From NCBI GenBank assembly GCA_001801105.1, contig MGWS01000009.1, positions 1-48,362 of the forward strand: DNA of 48,362 nt, written 5' to 3'. Below, piece after piece: positions 1 through 8,307 of the stretch. The notes beneath the pieces are model-generated. The model was given only the letters and a program-made list of their open reading frames with translations. It was not told the DNA's origin and made no database searches. Position 1 is the stretch's first letter, and each line of letters begins with the position of its first letter. A program made the position numbers and the translations under genes. The DNA is from Gallionellales bacterium GWA2_60_18. Its GTDB lineage: Bacteria > Pseudomonadota > Gammaproteobacteria > Burkholderiales > Gallionellaceae.

Positions 1-1612
1 ACTGGCTGCGCGCCGACACCGACAGCGCCAGCCGGAAGCGGTCCAGCAGCAGGCGCCGGTTGGGCAGGCGGGTCAGCGGGTCGTAGAACGCCAGATTGCG
101 GATTTCCTCTTCGGCCTGTTTGCGCACGGTGATGTCGCTGAAAATGCCGACATACTTGATCGTCTTACCCTGTTCGTTTTTGATGGCGGTGATGGTCAGC
201 CACTTCGGATAGACCTGCCCGTTCTTGCGCCGGTCCCACATCTCGCCGGTCCACGAACCGGTATCAAGCAACTGCCGCCACATCTCATCGTAGAACGCCT
301 GGTCTTGGCGGCCTGAGCTGAGGATGTTCGGGCTCTTGCCCAGCACCTCTTCGGCGCTATAGCCGGTAATATCCTGGAACGCCCGGTTGACGCGGATGAT
401 ATTCGCGTTGGCATCGGTAATCAGGATGGCGTCATGGGTTTCGAAGGTTGCCGCTGCGACACGCAATTGCTCTTCCGCTATTTTGCGCTCGGTAATGTCG
501 GTGCGTATCGAAATGTATTTGGCCGGTTTGCCGTGGTCATTCAAAAACGGCACGATGGTAGTCGCCACCCAGTACAGTCTGCCGTCCCTGGCACGGTTGC
601 AAAAATCGCCGTGCCATACTTTACCTGCCGTGATGGCGCGAAACATCTCATGGAAAAATTCTTTCGGGTGTCTCCCGGAATTGAGCATGCGGTGATTTTG
701 CCCGAGCAACTCCTGCCGCGAGTAACCGCTGATCTCGCAGAATTTATCGTTGACGTAAGTAATCGTGCCGCGCACATCGGTAATGGCCACGATGGAGTGC
801 TGATCCAGCGCATATTTCTGATACTCCAGCTTCCTCAATGCATGCTTGTACGCTTGTTCGAGTTGCGCCAGTTCCTGCGCGTTCTGCAACGCCATGCGCC
901 GATCGAACAACACGGCGAAGATGCCGCCGCCGAACCAGATCGAGGAGATCAGCGTCACCAGCATGGCGAGCATAGCCGGGGCGATCTCCGTTGCGCCAAC
1001 CATGCACACGCTGTCGGGTTGAATGTTGGCTCCGAGCATGGCGGTGTAATGCATGCCGGAAATCGCCAAACCCATGATTACACCGCCCAGTGCAAAGCGC
1101 TGCAGCAAGGAAAGCTTGACGCGCCCGCCCTGGTACACCATCAGCAACGCACCCCATGAAGCGATGACGGCGATGGCCACGGACAAGGCAAAGATCAGCG
1201 GGTCGTAACTGATCGGGGGCGACATCTCGAGCGCTGCCATGCCGGTGTAGTGCATGCCGCTGATGCCAACCCCCATCAACAGGCCGCTCACGATAATGCG
1301 CGCGGTGCTGATGTCCGGCTCGCGCAGCACGTAAAAACCGAGCAGGGCTGCGGCAATCGCGGGCAAAACCGAGAGCAGGGTAAGTGTCAGGTCGTAGCCG
1401 ATGGGAATGGGCAAATGAAAGGCCAGCATGCCGATGAAGTGCATGGACCAGATCGCCAGACCCAATGTAATGCCGCCGACGATCATCCACACCCGCGCCG
1501 AGCGACCGCTGCTTTCGCGCATGCGCTGCGCATGCATGAGCGCCGTGAACGAGCCTGCCATCGCGATCAGCACGGATAACAATACCAGCGTGATATTCCA
1601 GGTAATTAACAA
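1..1612 (-). CDS. MHYT-PAS-PAS-GGDEF membrane sensor, partial (C-terminus beyond left edge)
   Basis: The minus-strand frame is open to the window edge. The N-terminal ~230 residues are a seven-helix MHYT domain with repeated Met-His pairs (SMHFIGM, GMHYTGM, GMHYTAM); this family is thought to bind a metal and sense a diatomic gas. Two PAS domains follow (YALDQHSIVAITDVRG; FETHDAILITDANANI). The last visible residues, AFYDPLTRLPNRRLLLDR, are the start of a GGDEF diguanylate cyclase domain, so c-di-GMP synthesis is likely, but the catalytic loop lies outside the window; an EAL domain may follow. The TTG at 1612 is chosen as start because it gives the usual short MHYT N-terminus and has an AAGGGA-type site just upstream; the next ATG would remove part of helix 1. 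The second PAS is strikingly similar to one in the large kinase at 18465-23093. Confidence 0.88.
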   Translation of the reverse strand, partial: MLITWNITLVLLSVLIAMAGSFTALMHAQRMRESSGRSARVWMIVGGITLGLAIWSMHFIGMLAFHLPIPIGYDLTLTLLSVLPAIAAALLGFYVLREPDISTARIIVSGLLMGVGISGMHYTGMAALEMSPPISYDPLIFALSVAIAVIASWGALLMVYQGGRVKLSLLQRFALGGVIMGLAISGMHYTAMLGANIQPDSVCMVGATEIAPAMLAMLVTLISSIWFGGGIFAVLFDRRMALQNAQELAQLEQAYKHALRKLEYQKYALDQHSIVAITDVRGTITYVNDKFCEISGYSRQELLGQNHRMLNSGRHPKEFFHEMFRAITAGKVWHGDFCNRARDGRLYWVATTIVPFLNDHGKPAKYISIRTDITERKIAEEQLRVAAATFETHDAILITDANANIIRVNRAFQDITGYSAEEVLGKSPNILSSGRQDQAFYDEMWRQLLDTGSWTGEMWDRRKNGQVYPKWLTITAIKNEQGKTIKYVGIFSDITVRKQAEEEIRNLAFYDPLTRLPNRRLLLDRFRLALSVSARSQ

Positions 1613-1704
1613 TTGATCCCTTGCCCTTTCTAGGTTCTCTCGCTCTAACGCAACTGGCGGATTCAGGAATGCAGTGCGATTTTTAAGTCGCGCTGGAAGG
1701 CACC

Positions 1705-3183
1705 CTATGCCAGATCAACGGTCTTCGCCGAGGCGCTTCCACCCTGTTTGACCGGCAGCCACACCCGGAAGGTGGCACCATTACCGGCTTCGCTTTTCAC
1801 TTCGATGCGCCCATGGTGTTTTTCGATGATGCCAAAAGACAGCGACAAACCCAAACCTGTCCCTTTGCCCACTGGTTTGGTGGTGAAGAAGGGATCAAAA
1901 ATACGGTTCAGATTTTCCGGTGCAATGCCCTTGCCGGTATCGGAAAATTCGACCCAAGCCATATCATTCTCCGCCCCGGTGCGAATGGTAATTTTTCCGT
2001 GGTTATCCTCACCGATGGCATGGGAGGCATTGACCAGCATATTCATGAATACCTGGTTGAGCTGGGATGCCATGCATTCCACCGGCGGGATAACGCCGTA
2101 TTCCTTGATTACCTCCGCGTTGTACTTGATTTCGCTGTGAACAATATTGAGGGTGCTGTCGATCCCCTGATGCAGATCGACACATAACCATCCCGCCTGA
2201 TCGACATGGGAGAAGTCCTTGAGATCCTGCACGATTTGCTTCACCCGCGTTATCCCCTCGGCAGATTCCTTGAGCAGTTCGCGGGCATCCCCCTTGAGAT
2301 AACCCCAATCCGCTTCCTGCTTCAGCGAACGGATTTCATCCAGCAACGGGGAAGCGGACATGTCGGGCTCGGCGCGCTCGTAAGCTTCAATCACCCCGAT
2401 CAATTTTTCCACGTATTGCCCCAGGCTGCCAAGATTGGAATTGACGTAACCGATGGGGTTGTTAATCTCGTGCGCCACGCCCGCCGCCAACTGGCCGATG
2501 GAAGCCATTTTTTCCGATTGCAGCAATTGGTTATGCGCGGTTTCCAGTTTCCTGATGAGCGCCTGCTGTTCCTCTTTCTCACGGAGTAACGCCTTCTCGG
2601 CGCACTTGCGCTCGGTGATGTCGCGGAAACTCAATATCCTTCCCACACTGTCCACGCCGAGAGGCTGCGGGAGCGAATAACACTCGATGATCCTGCCGTC
2701 CAGGCATTCCAGAACATCATTGCTTTCCAACTCGGAATGCTGCTGCAAATACGCTATTTTTTCCCGCATGCTGCCGGGATCCTTCAACCGGCTCAGTACA
2801 TGCTCCATCACTTTCTGGTGTTCCCAGAACGCCATGATTTCGTCAGGAATGCTCCACATTTCCACGAAACGCTGGTTAAAACGCACAATTCTGCCGTCTC
2901 GGTTGAGCGCCAGCATACCGTCGGTGGTGGATTCCAGAATGGCGCCGAGCAGTGACAACAGGCGCTCCAACTGCGCCTCGGCAAGCTGCCGTTCCGCCAG
3001 ATCGGCGCGCAACCCGGACAACTCATTCGACATCAGTTCCAGTGAGCGTTCAAGCCCCTGCCGGCCGGTGGCGGCACCGGAATAAGCATTCTCCACCGCC
3101 GCCAGAAACATACCCCACCCCGGAGGAAGTGCCGCATTGTTGCGCAAGAATCGTTTGGTTTGCTGCTCCAGCAGGCGGTGCAT
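1705..3183 (-). CDS. Soluble PAS-domain sensor histidine kinase
   Basis: This 492-aa protein has no membrane segment. An N-terminal helical region (1-80) leads into a PAS domain (about 80-190, ending SFRDITERK), a coiled coil, an H-box with the phospho-acceptor His238 (GVAHEINNPIGY), and a HATPase_c domain with N-box (NMLVNASHAI), G1 (FSDTGKGI) and G2 (GKGTGLGLSL). It should autophosphorylate on His and pass phosphate to a response regulator. No receiver is fused or adjacent, so the partner is unknown; it could be one of the receivers elsewhere in the locus. The ATG at 3183 has a GAGGA site 5 nt upstream. A run of REP elements lies just upstream of the gene. Confidence 0.9.
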   Translation of the reverse strand: MHRLLEQQTKRFLRNNAALPPGWGMFLAAVENAYSGAATGRQGLERSLELMSNELSGLRADLAERQLAEAQLERLLSLLGAILESTTDGMLALNRDGRIVRFNQRFVEMWSIPDEIMAFWEHQKVMEHVLSRLKDPGSMREKIAYLQQHSELESNDVLECLDGRIIECYSLPQPLGVDSVGRILSFRDITERKCAEKALLREKEEQQALIRKLETAHNQLLQSEKMASIGQLAAGVAHEINNPIGYVNSNLGSLGQYVEKLIGVIEAYERAEPDMSASPLLDEIRSLKQEADWGYLKGDARELLKESAEGITRVKQIVQDLKDFSHVDQAGWLCVDLHQGIDSTLNIVHSEIKYNAEVIKEYGVIPPVECMASQLNQVFMNMLVNASHAIGEDNHGKITIRTGAENDMAWVEFSDTGKGIAPENLNRIFDPFFTTKPVGKGTGLGLSLSFGIIEKHHGRIEVKSEAGNGATFRVWLPVKQGGSASAKTVDLA

Positions 3184-3211
3184 GATCAGTCCTCAGAAAA
3201 AATAATGATCC

Positions 3212-3336
3212 TGTGGGAGCGGCGCCCTCGCCGCGATACCCTTCGATCGGCCCGAGGCGGGCCTCCTACAGAAGCGTCGCACTGTAGGAGCGGCGCCCTC
3301 GCCGCGATAAATCGGCCCGGGGGCGGGCCTCCTACA
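3212..3336. repeat. Two tandem REP/BIME units
   Basis: Two copies (3212-3270 and 3283-3336) of an inverted pair of palindromes. The outer feet read TGTGGGAG or TGTAGGAG and CTCCTACA; the left stem is CGGCG-CCCT-CGCCG and the right stem GGCCCG-GG-CGGGCC. Feet containing GTAG followed by a short palindrome are the classic REP layout recognised by RAYT transposases. The second unit runs 5 nt into the RAYT gene and supplies its stop codon. Confidence 0.9.
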
Positions 3337-3772
3337 ACAACCAGATTGCATCCCAATGGGGATAGGCGCCAACATTTGACACCAGCCCCTTTCTCAATGG
3401 ATTGGCTACCACATAGCGTGCCGTGGCCGCCAAATCCTCATCCTTGCGCAAAGCGTGGTCGTGAAACCCCGGTTGCCAGACGCCGCCGCCCAGCCGGTGC
3501 GCAGCCACGGATTTCATCCTCCCGACGACACGGGACAGGCTAACGCCCGCCCCCAACTCCATCAACCAATGCAAATGATCCGGCATCACCACAAAAGCCA
3601 GCGTCTTCGCGCAACCTGTTTCATGCTCCGCACGGAGGACATGGATCAAATTGCGCGCCGCGTGGAAATCAGAAAAAACCGGCTTCCTGCCCAGCGCCAC
3701 GGTAGTAATAAGATAGATTTGCCCCGTCTCTGAAACACGCCCCTTGCGCAAATCCTTCGCATGCGGCTTCAT
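3332..3772 (-). CDS. REP-associated tyrosine transposase (RAYT, Y1_Tnp family)
   Basis: This 146-aa protein has the single-strand transposase fold of IS200/IS605 relatives. The HUH-type metal motif is visible as VMPDHLHWL and the catalytic tyrosine as ARYVVANPLRKGLV, typical of RAYTs. These enzymes bind and cut REP hairpins with a GTAG foot and are thought to mobilise or maintain REPs. Here REP units flank the gene on both sides (3212-3336 and 3801-3828), which is how RAYT genes usually sit. The ATG at 3772 has an AAGGGA site 5 nt upstream. The stop codon TAG is the TAG of the neighbouring REP foot. It is full length and intact, so it may be active. It sits between cheB and the histidine kinase as an insertion into the signalling region. 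Confidence 0.9.
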   Translation of the reverse strand: MKPHAKDLRKGRVSETGQIYLITTVALGRKPVFSDFHAARNLIHVLRAEHETGCAKTLAFVVMPDHLHWLMELGAGVSLSRVVGRMKSVAAHRLGGGVWQPGFHDHALRKDEDLAATARYVVANPLRKGLVSNVGAYPHWDAIWLL

Positions 3773-3800
3773 CGTTTTCCCTTTCCGTTTTCGCGGTGCC

Positions 3801-3828
3801 CCAATCGGCCCGGGGCGGGCCTCCTACA
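3801..3828. repeat. Half REP element upstream of the RAYT gene
   Basis: A single palindrome, GGCCCG-GG-CGGGCC, followed by the foot CTCCTACA, identical to the right half of the units at 3212-3336. It lies between the RAYT start and the cheB stop codon, so the RAYT is bracketed by REPs. Confidence 0.85.
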
Positions 3829-3833
3829 GAGCG

Positions 3834-4901
3834 TTACCCAGTCAATATCGCCCTGGGAATGTCCTGCAACCCCATCACCCGGTCGACACCGCCAAATTTG
3901 ATCGCCTCCTTGGGCATGCCGAACACCACACAGGTTGCCTCGTCCTGGGCGACCGTCGGGGCGCCCGCGTCGTGCATTTCCTTCAGCCCTCTTGCGCCAT
4001 CGTCGCCCATGCCGGTCATGATGATGCCGGTGGCATTTTTGCCGGCGAATTTCGCCACCGAGCGGAACAGCACATCCACCGAGGGGCGATGGCGGTTGAC
4101 CACCGGGCCGTCCAGCACTTCGACATGGTAATAGGCGCCGCTGCGCTTGAGCAGCATGTGCCTGCCGCCCGGCGCGATCAGCGCCAGCCCGGGGATCACC
4201 CGGTCGTTATTCCGCGCCTCCCTGACCTCGATTTCGCACAGGCTGTCGAGGCGCGCGGCAAAGGAAGCAGTGAATTTTTCCGGCATGTGCTGCACCACAA
4301 CGATGCCGGGGCAGACGCGCGGCAGGGCGGTGAGCACGGCTTCGAGCGCCTGCGTCCCGCCGGTGGAAGTACCGATGGCGACGATGCGCTCGGTGGTCTG
4401 GGCCATCGCCTGCGCCCCGGCAGCGGGCATGATGGCATCGGCAGTCAGCTTGGGTTCAACTCTTGCCGTCCTCACCGGCGCCGGTTTCAGGCGGCTGACA
4501 CTGACCTGCGAAGCTTCCTTGACCGCGTTGATCAGGTCGGCTGCCGAATCGCTGAGAAATTGCTTGAGGCCGACCTTCGGCTTGGTGACGATGGTCACCG
4601 CGCCGGCCTCCATTGCCTGAACGGTAGTGGCTGCGCCGCGCTCGGTGAGGGTCGAGCAGATCACCACCGGCGTCGGATGTTCCGCCATGATCTTCTTCAG
4701 GAAGGTGATGCCGTCCATGCGCGGCATCTCGACGTCCAGCACGATGACATCCGGCCATTCGCGATTCATGCGGTCCAGCGCAAAAATGGGATCGGATGCC
4801 GCGCCAATCACGCAAATAGCGGGGTCAGTTTCGAGAATAGCCTGAAGTACCTGACGCACCACAGCGGAATCATCCACGATCAGCACTTTTATTTTATGCA
4901 C
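3834..4901 (-). CDS. cheB: Chemotaxis response regulator / protein-glutamate methylesterase CheB
   Basis: CheB removes methyl groups from receptor glutamates and so resets receptor sensitivity; phosphorylation by CheA activates it. The 355-aa product has an N-terminal receiver (Asp10, Asp11, phospho-acceptor Asp56 in [13 protein letters not shown], Lys107) and a linker to about residue 170. The C-terminal methylesterase shows the catalytic triad as Ser179 (IGTSTGG), His205 (VVQHMPEKF) and Asp301 (MTGMGDDG). The GTG at 4901 is the start, with AAAGGT 6 nt upstream; it directly precedes the receiver. It lies 11 nt after cheD and ends the cheR-cheD-cheB run. A REP half-site begins just downstream. 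Confidence 0.97.
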   Translation of the reverse strand: MHKIKVLIVDDSAVVRQVLQAILETDPAICVIGAASDPIFALDRMNREWPDVIVLDVEMPRMDGITFLKKIMAEHPTPVVICSTLTERGAATTVQAMEAGAVTIVTKPKVGLKQFLSDSAADLINAVKEASQVSVSRLKPAPVRTARVEPKLTADAIMPAAGAQAMAQTTERIVAIGTSTGGTQALEAVLTALPRVCPGIVVVQHMPEKFTASFAARLDSLCEIEVREARNNDRVIPGLALIAPGGRHMLLKRSGAYYHVEVLDGPVVNRHRPSVDVLFRSVAKFAGKNATGIIMTGMGDDGARGLKEMHDAGAPTVAQDEATCVVFGMPKEAIKFGGVDRVMGLQDIPRAILTG

Positions 4902-4912
4902 TAAAACACCTT

Positions 4913-5461
4913 TCAGGCGGGAGTGCGGCGCGCCGCGCCCATATGGGTGCCGTCAGGGTAGACCGGAATCTTTTCATGTTTGACCGACACGCTGCCGTCG
5001 CGCAGGTCGAAAATGACGCTGCGGTGGCCGCTACCGCCCACATGCTCGGCATGAATGTTGAAGCCTCCGGCTTCCAGCAGCGCCCGCGCCGCTTCGATAT
5101 TGCTTCCGGCAATATTGAAAGGCTTTTCTGCAAGGGGCTGCCGGAACATGTGGCCGCCGCCGGCCAGCTTGACCTGATACTCACCGGGGCGGGTGTTGCG
5201 CTTGCCGATTTCGCGCAGCAGCAACTCGATCGCCTCGTCGGCATAATGCCCATCGAGCGGGGTGATGATGCCCGGATTGCCCCGGCTCGGCAGCATGGAA
5301 TGGCACATGCCGCCGATATGCAACAGCGGATGCCACACTGTGATCGAGACGCACGAACCCAGCACGGTGCGGATGCGAGTGTTCTCATTGCCGAAATGGC
5401 AATCCCCCGGCAGAAGGTAAACTTCGACGGGTTCGGCAGCCTGTAATAGGGCTTGGTTCAT
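4913..5461 (-). CDS. cheD: Chemoreceptor glutamine deamidase CheD
   Basis: CheD converts specific receptor glutamines to glutamate and in some species also binds the phosphatase CheC. The 182-aa product has the catalytic Cys37 in VLGSCVSI and His54 in GGMCHSMLP, the core of the family. The N-terminal extension is short. Its ATG overlaps the cheR stop as ATGA, so translation is probably coupled. No cheC, cheX or cheZ phosphatase gene is seen in the window, so deamidation or methylation control is the likely role here. Confidence 0.95.
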   Translation of the reverse strand: MNQALLQAAEPVEVYLLPGDCHFGNENTRIRTVLGSCVSITVWHPLLHIGGMCHSMLPSRGNPGIITPLDGHYADEAIELLLREIGKRNTRPGEYQVKLAGGGHMFRQPLAEKPFNIAGSNIEAARALLEAGGFNIHAEHVGGSGHRSVIFDLRDGSVSVKHEKIPVYPDGTHMGAARRTPA

Positions 5462-6264
5462 GGTTTGCGATAAATGGATGGCGCCAGCGTGCGTAGCGTA
5501 TCGGCCACACCGTTCAGGCTCTCTGAATGGCCGATCAGGAAATGGCCACCCGGTTTGAGCAGCGGCAGCATACGCTGCACTATCTGGCGCTTGGTTTCCT
5601 GATTGAAATAAATCATCACATTGCGCAGAAAAATGACATCGAACTCGCCCAGCCCCGGCAGTTGCTGGTTCAGGTTGATCTGCATGAAGTTCACCCGGGC
5701 GCGCAGCTTTTTATCCACCAGCAGGGTGTGTTCCTGCGCGCCCACTCCTTTCAGACAGTAGCGCGACAGATGTTCTCTGGAAATGCCGTCGATACGATCC
5801 ATCGGGTAATGTCCGCTACGCGCCTTGTCCAGCACCCGCGTGCAAATATCCGAGGCCACCACTTCCCACGGGCCATCACCGAGATGGTCGGCGAGCACCA
5901 TGGCGATGCTGTAGGGTTCTTCGCCGCTGGAACAGGCCGCGCTCCACACCCGAAAATTGCGGCCCGGCTTATGGCCGGACAACACCTTGTCACGCAAAAA
6001 ATCGAAATGTTTGGGTTCGCGGAAAAAATAGGTCTCGTTGGTGGTGAGCAAATCCACCGCCACCTGTAGCTCATCCGCGTTGGAGTTGGCGGTAAGCAGC
6101 TTGAAGTAATCGCCATAGGTGTCGAGGTGATGCTGGGTCAGGCGCTTGGCCAGCCGCCCGCCCACCAGGGGTTTTTTCGCCGGCGACAGGCTGATACCGG
6201 CAAGCTGGTATATCAGCTTCTGAAACTGGCTGAACTCCTGGTCGTTGATAGCGGTCACGGTCAT
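5458..6264 (-). CDS. cheR: Chemotaxis protein methyltransferase CheR
   Basis: CheR transfers methyl groups from S-adenosylmethionine to receptor glutamates. The 268-aa product has the helical CheR N-domain (FSQFQKLIYQLAGISLSP, then GGRLAKRL) and a Rossmann methyltransferase domain with FRVWSAACSSGEEPYSIAM as the SAM-binding signature and FDVIFLRNVMIYF further on. The frame is open further upstream, but that part overlaps the ODP gene. Two ATGs compete: 6270, which overlaps the ODP stop as ATGA but sits directly on the AAGGA site, and 6264, which has AAGGA at a normal 6-nt spacing. The latter is chosen; the two proteins differ by two residues. Confidence 0.95.
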   Translation of the reverse strand: MTVTAINDQEFSQFQKLIYQLAGISLSPAKKPLVGGRLAKRLTQHHLDTYGDYFKLLTANSNADELQVAVDLLTTNETYFFREPKHFDFLRDKVLSGHKPGRNFRVWSAACSSGEEPYSIAMVLADHLGDGPWEVVASDICTRVLDKARSGHYPMDRIDGISREHLSRYCLKGVGAQEHTLLVDKKLRARVNFMQINLNQQLPGLGEFDVIFLRNVMIYFNQETKRQIVQRMLPLLKPGGHFLIGHSESLNGVADTLRTLAPSIYRKP

Positions 6265-6266
6265 TG

Positions 6267-7010
6267 TCATTCCTTGATACCGCAGCCCACATCCAATGCG
6301 GCGAACCAGTCGATAAAGCGCTTTACATCCTCGCCCCGGTAGATTGCGCCATGCTGCGGGCAGAGCATATCGATGTCGAGGCGGCTGACGCGCTCGCACC
6401 AGTTCAGCTTGGCCGCGTTCGACCCCATCCAGCGGCGATGAAAATCACGGGCATGGCGGATGTGGCGGTCGAAATTCTCCACGAATAGACCCTCCTCACC
6501 CGGTGGCAGCAAGGCTGCGCCAACGTCGCCGGAAAACAGGATTTTGGCCTTGCGGTCATAGAGATTGAAATTGCCCGAGGAATGCAGGTAATGCGCCGGC
6601 ACCGCTTCCAGCGCCAGATTACCGAGCGCCATGCTCATGCCTTCGTCGGGGATGGCGATAAAAGTCTCCGCCGTGCCGCCGAAGTGCGGAATGAACGAAC
6701 TCCACAGCCAGCTCGAATAGCACTTGAGTTCGGGGTTGAAGTCCAGCCACAGCGCCAGCGACGAAATGATGTCCGGATCCTGATGCGAGGCGAATAAATG
6801 GCGGATGGAGTAGGGATCGACTTCGGCACTGATGGCGGAGAACACCGCAGAAAATATTTCCATGCCGCCCGGGTCGGCAAGCAACGCCTCGCTGCCGTTG
6901 ATCACCAGATATTCGTTGGTGTCGATTAAAAAGCCGGGTTTTTCCGGATCGCGCGCCACCGCAGCCCATTTGTGGGAACCGTCTTCGTAGATGAATTCAA
7001 GTTTTTTCAT
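6267..7010 (-). CDS. Metallo-beta-lactamase-fold diiron protein, ODP-type oxygen sensor
   Basis: This 247-aa stand-alone MBL-fold protein resembles the diiron domain of flavodiiron proteins but has no flavodoxin or rubredoxin part. Candidate metal ligands lie in FASHQDPDI, PAHYLHSSGN, LFSGDVGAAL and CPQHGAIY. Compared with the flavodiiron H-x-E-x-D-H motif, the Glu is Asp and the last His is Ile. Related single-domain proteins encoded in chemotaxis operons (ODP, studied in Treponema denticola) bind O2 and signal through the chemotaxis pathway rather than reducing O2. Its place inside the che operon, overlapping cheR, supports the same role. The start at 7010 (MKKLEFIYEDG) is chosen over an upstream one at 7037 that would begin in the REP element. 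A simple metallohydrolase cannot be excluded. Confidence 0.8.
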   Translation of the reverse strand: MKKLEFIYEDGSHKWAAVARDPEKPGFLIDTNEYLVINGSEALLADPGGMEIFSAVFSAISAEVDPYSIRHLFASHQDPDIISSLALWLDFNPELKCYSSWLWSSFIPHFGGTAETFIAIPDEGMSMALGNLALEAVPAHYLHSSGNFNLYDRKAKILFSGDVGAALLPPGEEGLFVENFDRHIRHARDFHRRWMGSNAAKLNWCERVSRLDIDMLCPQHGAIYRGEDVKRFIDWFAALDVGCGIKE

Positions 7011-7036
7011 GGTTAGTCCAAAGTTTTCAACCGGCA

Positions 7037-7111
7037 TGTAGGAGGCCCGCCCTCGGGCCGATTAAGGGTATCGCGGCGAGGGCGCCGCTCCCACAGGGCG
7101 CCGCTCCAACA
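7037..7111. repeat. REP/BIME unit between two che genes
   Basis: TGTAGGAGGCCCGCC, a spacer and the GGCGAGGGCGCCGCTCC stem form one full inverted pair (7037-7095), followed by a partial second copy of the right end (7096-7111). It fills the whole gap between the receptor-tip-like gene and the ODP gene. Its stems could form in the polycistronic mRNA. Confidence 0.88.
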
Positions 7112-7114
7112 ATT

Positions 7115-7723
7115 TCATTCGTTTAGTTGCGATCTGAGCAGTTTCAAAGTGGAAAAAATCTCGTTCACCGTTTCCTCGATCTGGTTTGCCACCTGCTTCA
7201 GGGTGACGCTCATATCTCCGCCGTACACCGCTTCGATCTTGGCGCTGCGTGACAGTGAACCACCGGCTTCACATAGTTGCAGGACACGGTTGAGCTGAAG
7301 CTGGAGCTTGTGCCAATCCCTTCCGATTTCTCCCCCTGTATCGTGCATACGCTCATCCATGCGTGCGAGCACCGGCCCCACCAGTTCACGCATCGGCTGT
7401 TTTTGCGTATGGATATTGAGCAGATGACGTCGCTCGTGATGCTGCTTCCGCATCGCGGCGGCATCCTTGACCAGCTCGAAGATCAGCGCGCCCAGGCCGG
7501 TCATCGCCGCTTCCAGCTTGTGGCTGAACACCCGCAACTCCGACGACACCACCGCGAAACCGCGCGATCTCTCGCCGGAACGCTTGGCGACCAGCATGGC
7601 ATTGAGCGCGACCAGGTTGACCCCGGATGAAATCCGGATCACCTTCTTGATATCCTCGTTGGCCTTCACCACGCGGTGCAGGTCACTGGTCTGGCTGGCG
7701 GTACTACCCCTGATTTCTTCCAT
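7115..7723 (-). CDS. Receptor-tip-like cytoplasmic protein with degenerate MCP signalling motif
   Basis: The 202-aa product is mostly helical and has no membrane segment. Residues about 30-65 (VNLVALNAMLVAKRSG, RGFAVVSSELRVFS) match the hairpin tip of methyl-accepting chemotaxis proteins, but the usual [13 protein letters not shown] is altered: the glutamate that contacts CheA/CheW is Val and other core residues are changed. The flanking helices are too short for a full receptor bundle. It may bind CheA/CheW as a decoy, adaptor or soluble receptor fragment; the function is not known. The ATG at 7723 has AAGGAG 6 nt upstream, so the longer frame (to 7756) is not needed. It sits between cheW and the ODP gene and may link the ODP to the kinase array. 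Confidence 0.75.
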   Translation of the reverse strand: MEEIRGSTASQTSDLHRVVKANEDIKKVIRISSGVNLVALNAMLVAKRSGERSRGFAVVSSELRVFSHKLEAAMTGLGALIFELVKDAAAMRKQHHERRHLLNIHTQKQPMRELVGPVLARMDERMHDTGGEIGRDWHKLQLQLNRVLQLCEAGGSLSRSAKIEAVYGGDMSVTLKQVANQIEETVNEIFSTLKLLRSQLNE

Positions 7724-7752
7724 GCCTGTCTCCTTGTTTCCGGCTCCGGCCT

Positions 7753-8298
7753 TCAAGCCGGCACAAGGGCTTCCGGCTCTACGCTGCCCGCTTGTCCCAG
7801 TATCGCCATTTCGTCAATTGAAAGCACCTGATTGACGGCCAGGATAATGACAAACTTGCCGTTGATCTTGCCCATGCCACGGATGAAGTCAGCGCGAATT
7901 TTGGCGCCGAAGGAAGGCGCCTGCTCAATCTCATTGCGGGGAATTTCCAGCACCTCGCTGACGCTATCCACCACCACACCGACATCCTGCTTTTCATCCC
8001 CCGATTCGATTTCGATAATCACGATGCAGGTACGCTTGGTAAGCGCAGCCTTTTCCCTGCCAAAACGCACGGAAAGGTCCACCACCGGCACCACGCTGCC
8101 GCGCAGGTTGATCACACCGCGAATGAAGGCAGGCATCATCGGCACTGGTGTGAGGCTGCCGTATTCAATAATTTCTTTGATATTGAGAATGGGGATGGCA
8201 AACATCTCCCCGCCCAGCAGGAAAGTCAGATATTGGTTCTGTTCTTCCTCGTCGCCGACGGCTTCGGCATGCTGCCCTACCTGTACAATCGCACCCAT
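7753..8298 (-). CDS. cheW: Chemotaxis coupling protein CheW
   Basis: CheW couples receptors to the kinase CheA. The 181-aa product is one CheW beta-barrel domain (YLTFLLGGEMFAIPILNIKEI, FIRGVINLRGSVVPVVDL, VGVVVDSVSEVL, FIRGMGKINGKFVIILAV) with short extensions at both ends, a little longer than a minimal CheW (~160 aa). The ATG at 8298 has a strong TAGGAGG site. It begins 9 nt after the end of the receptor gene and is clearly in the same operon. Confidence 0.97.
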   Translation of the reverse strand: MGAIVQVGQHAEAVGDEEEQNQYLTFLLGGEMFAIPILNIKEIIEYGSLTPVPMMPAFIRGVINLRGSVVPVVDLSVRFGREKAALTKRTCIVIIEIESGDEKQDVGVVVDSVSEVLEIPRNEIEQAPSFGAKIRADFIRGMGKINGKFVIILAVNQVLSIDEMAILGQAGSVEPEALVPA

Positions 8299-8307
8299 GG
8301 CAGCCTC

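Noticed and set aside
434..1490. Frames of 241 aa (plus) and 248 aa (minus) at the left end
   Set aside because: Both lie in wrong frames of the MHYT-PAS-PAS-GGDEF gene, which is open on the minus strand from 1612 to the edge.
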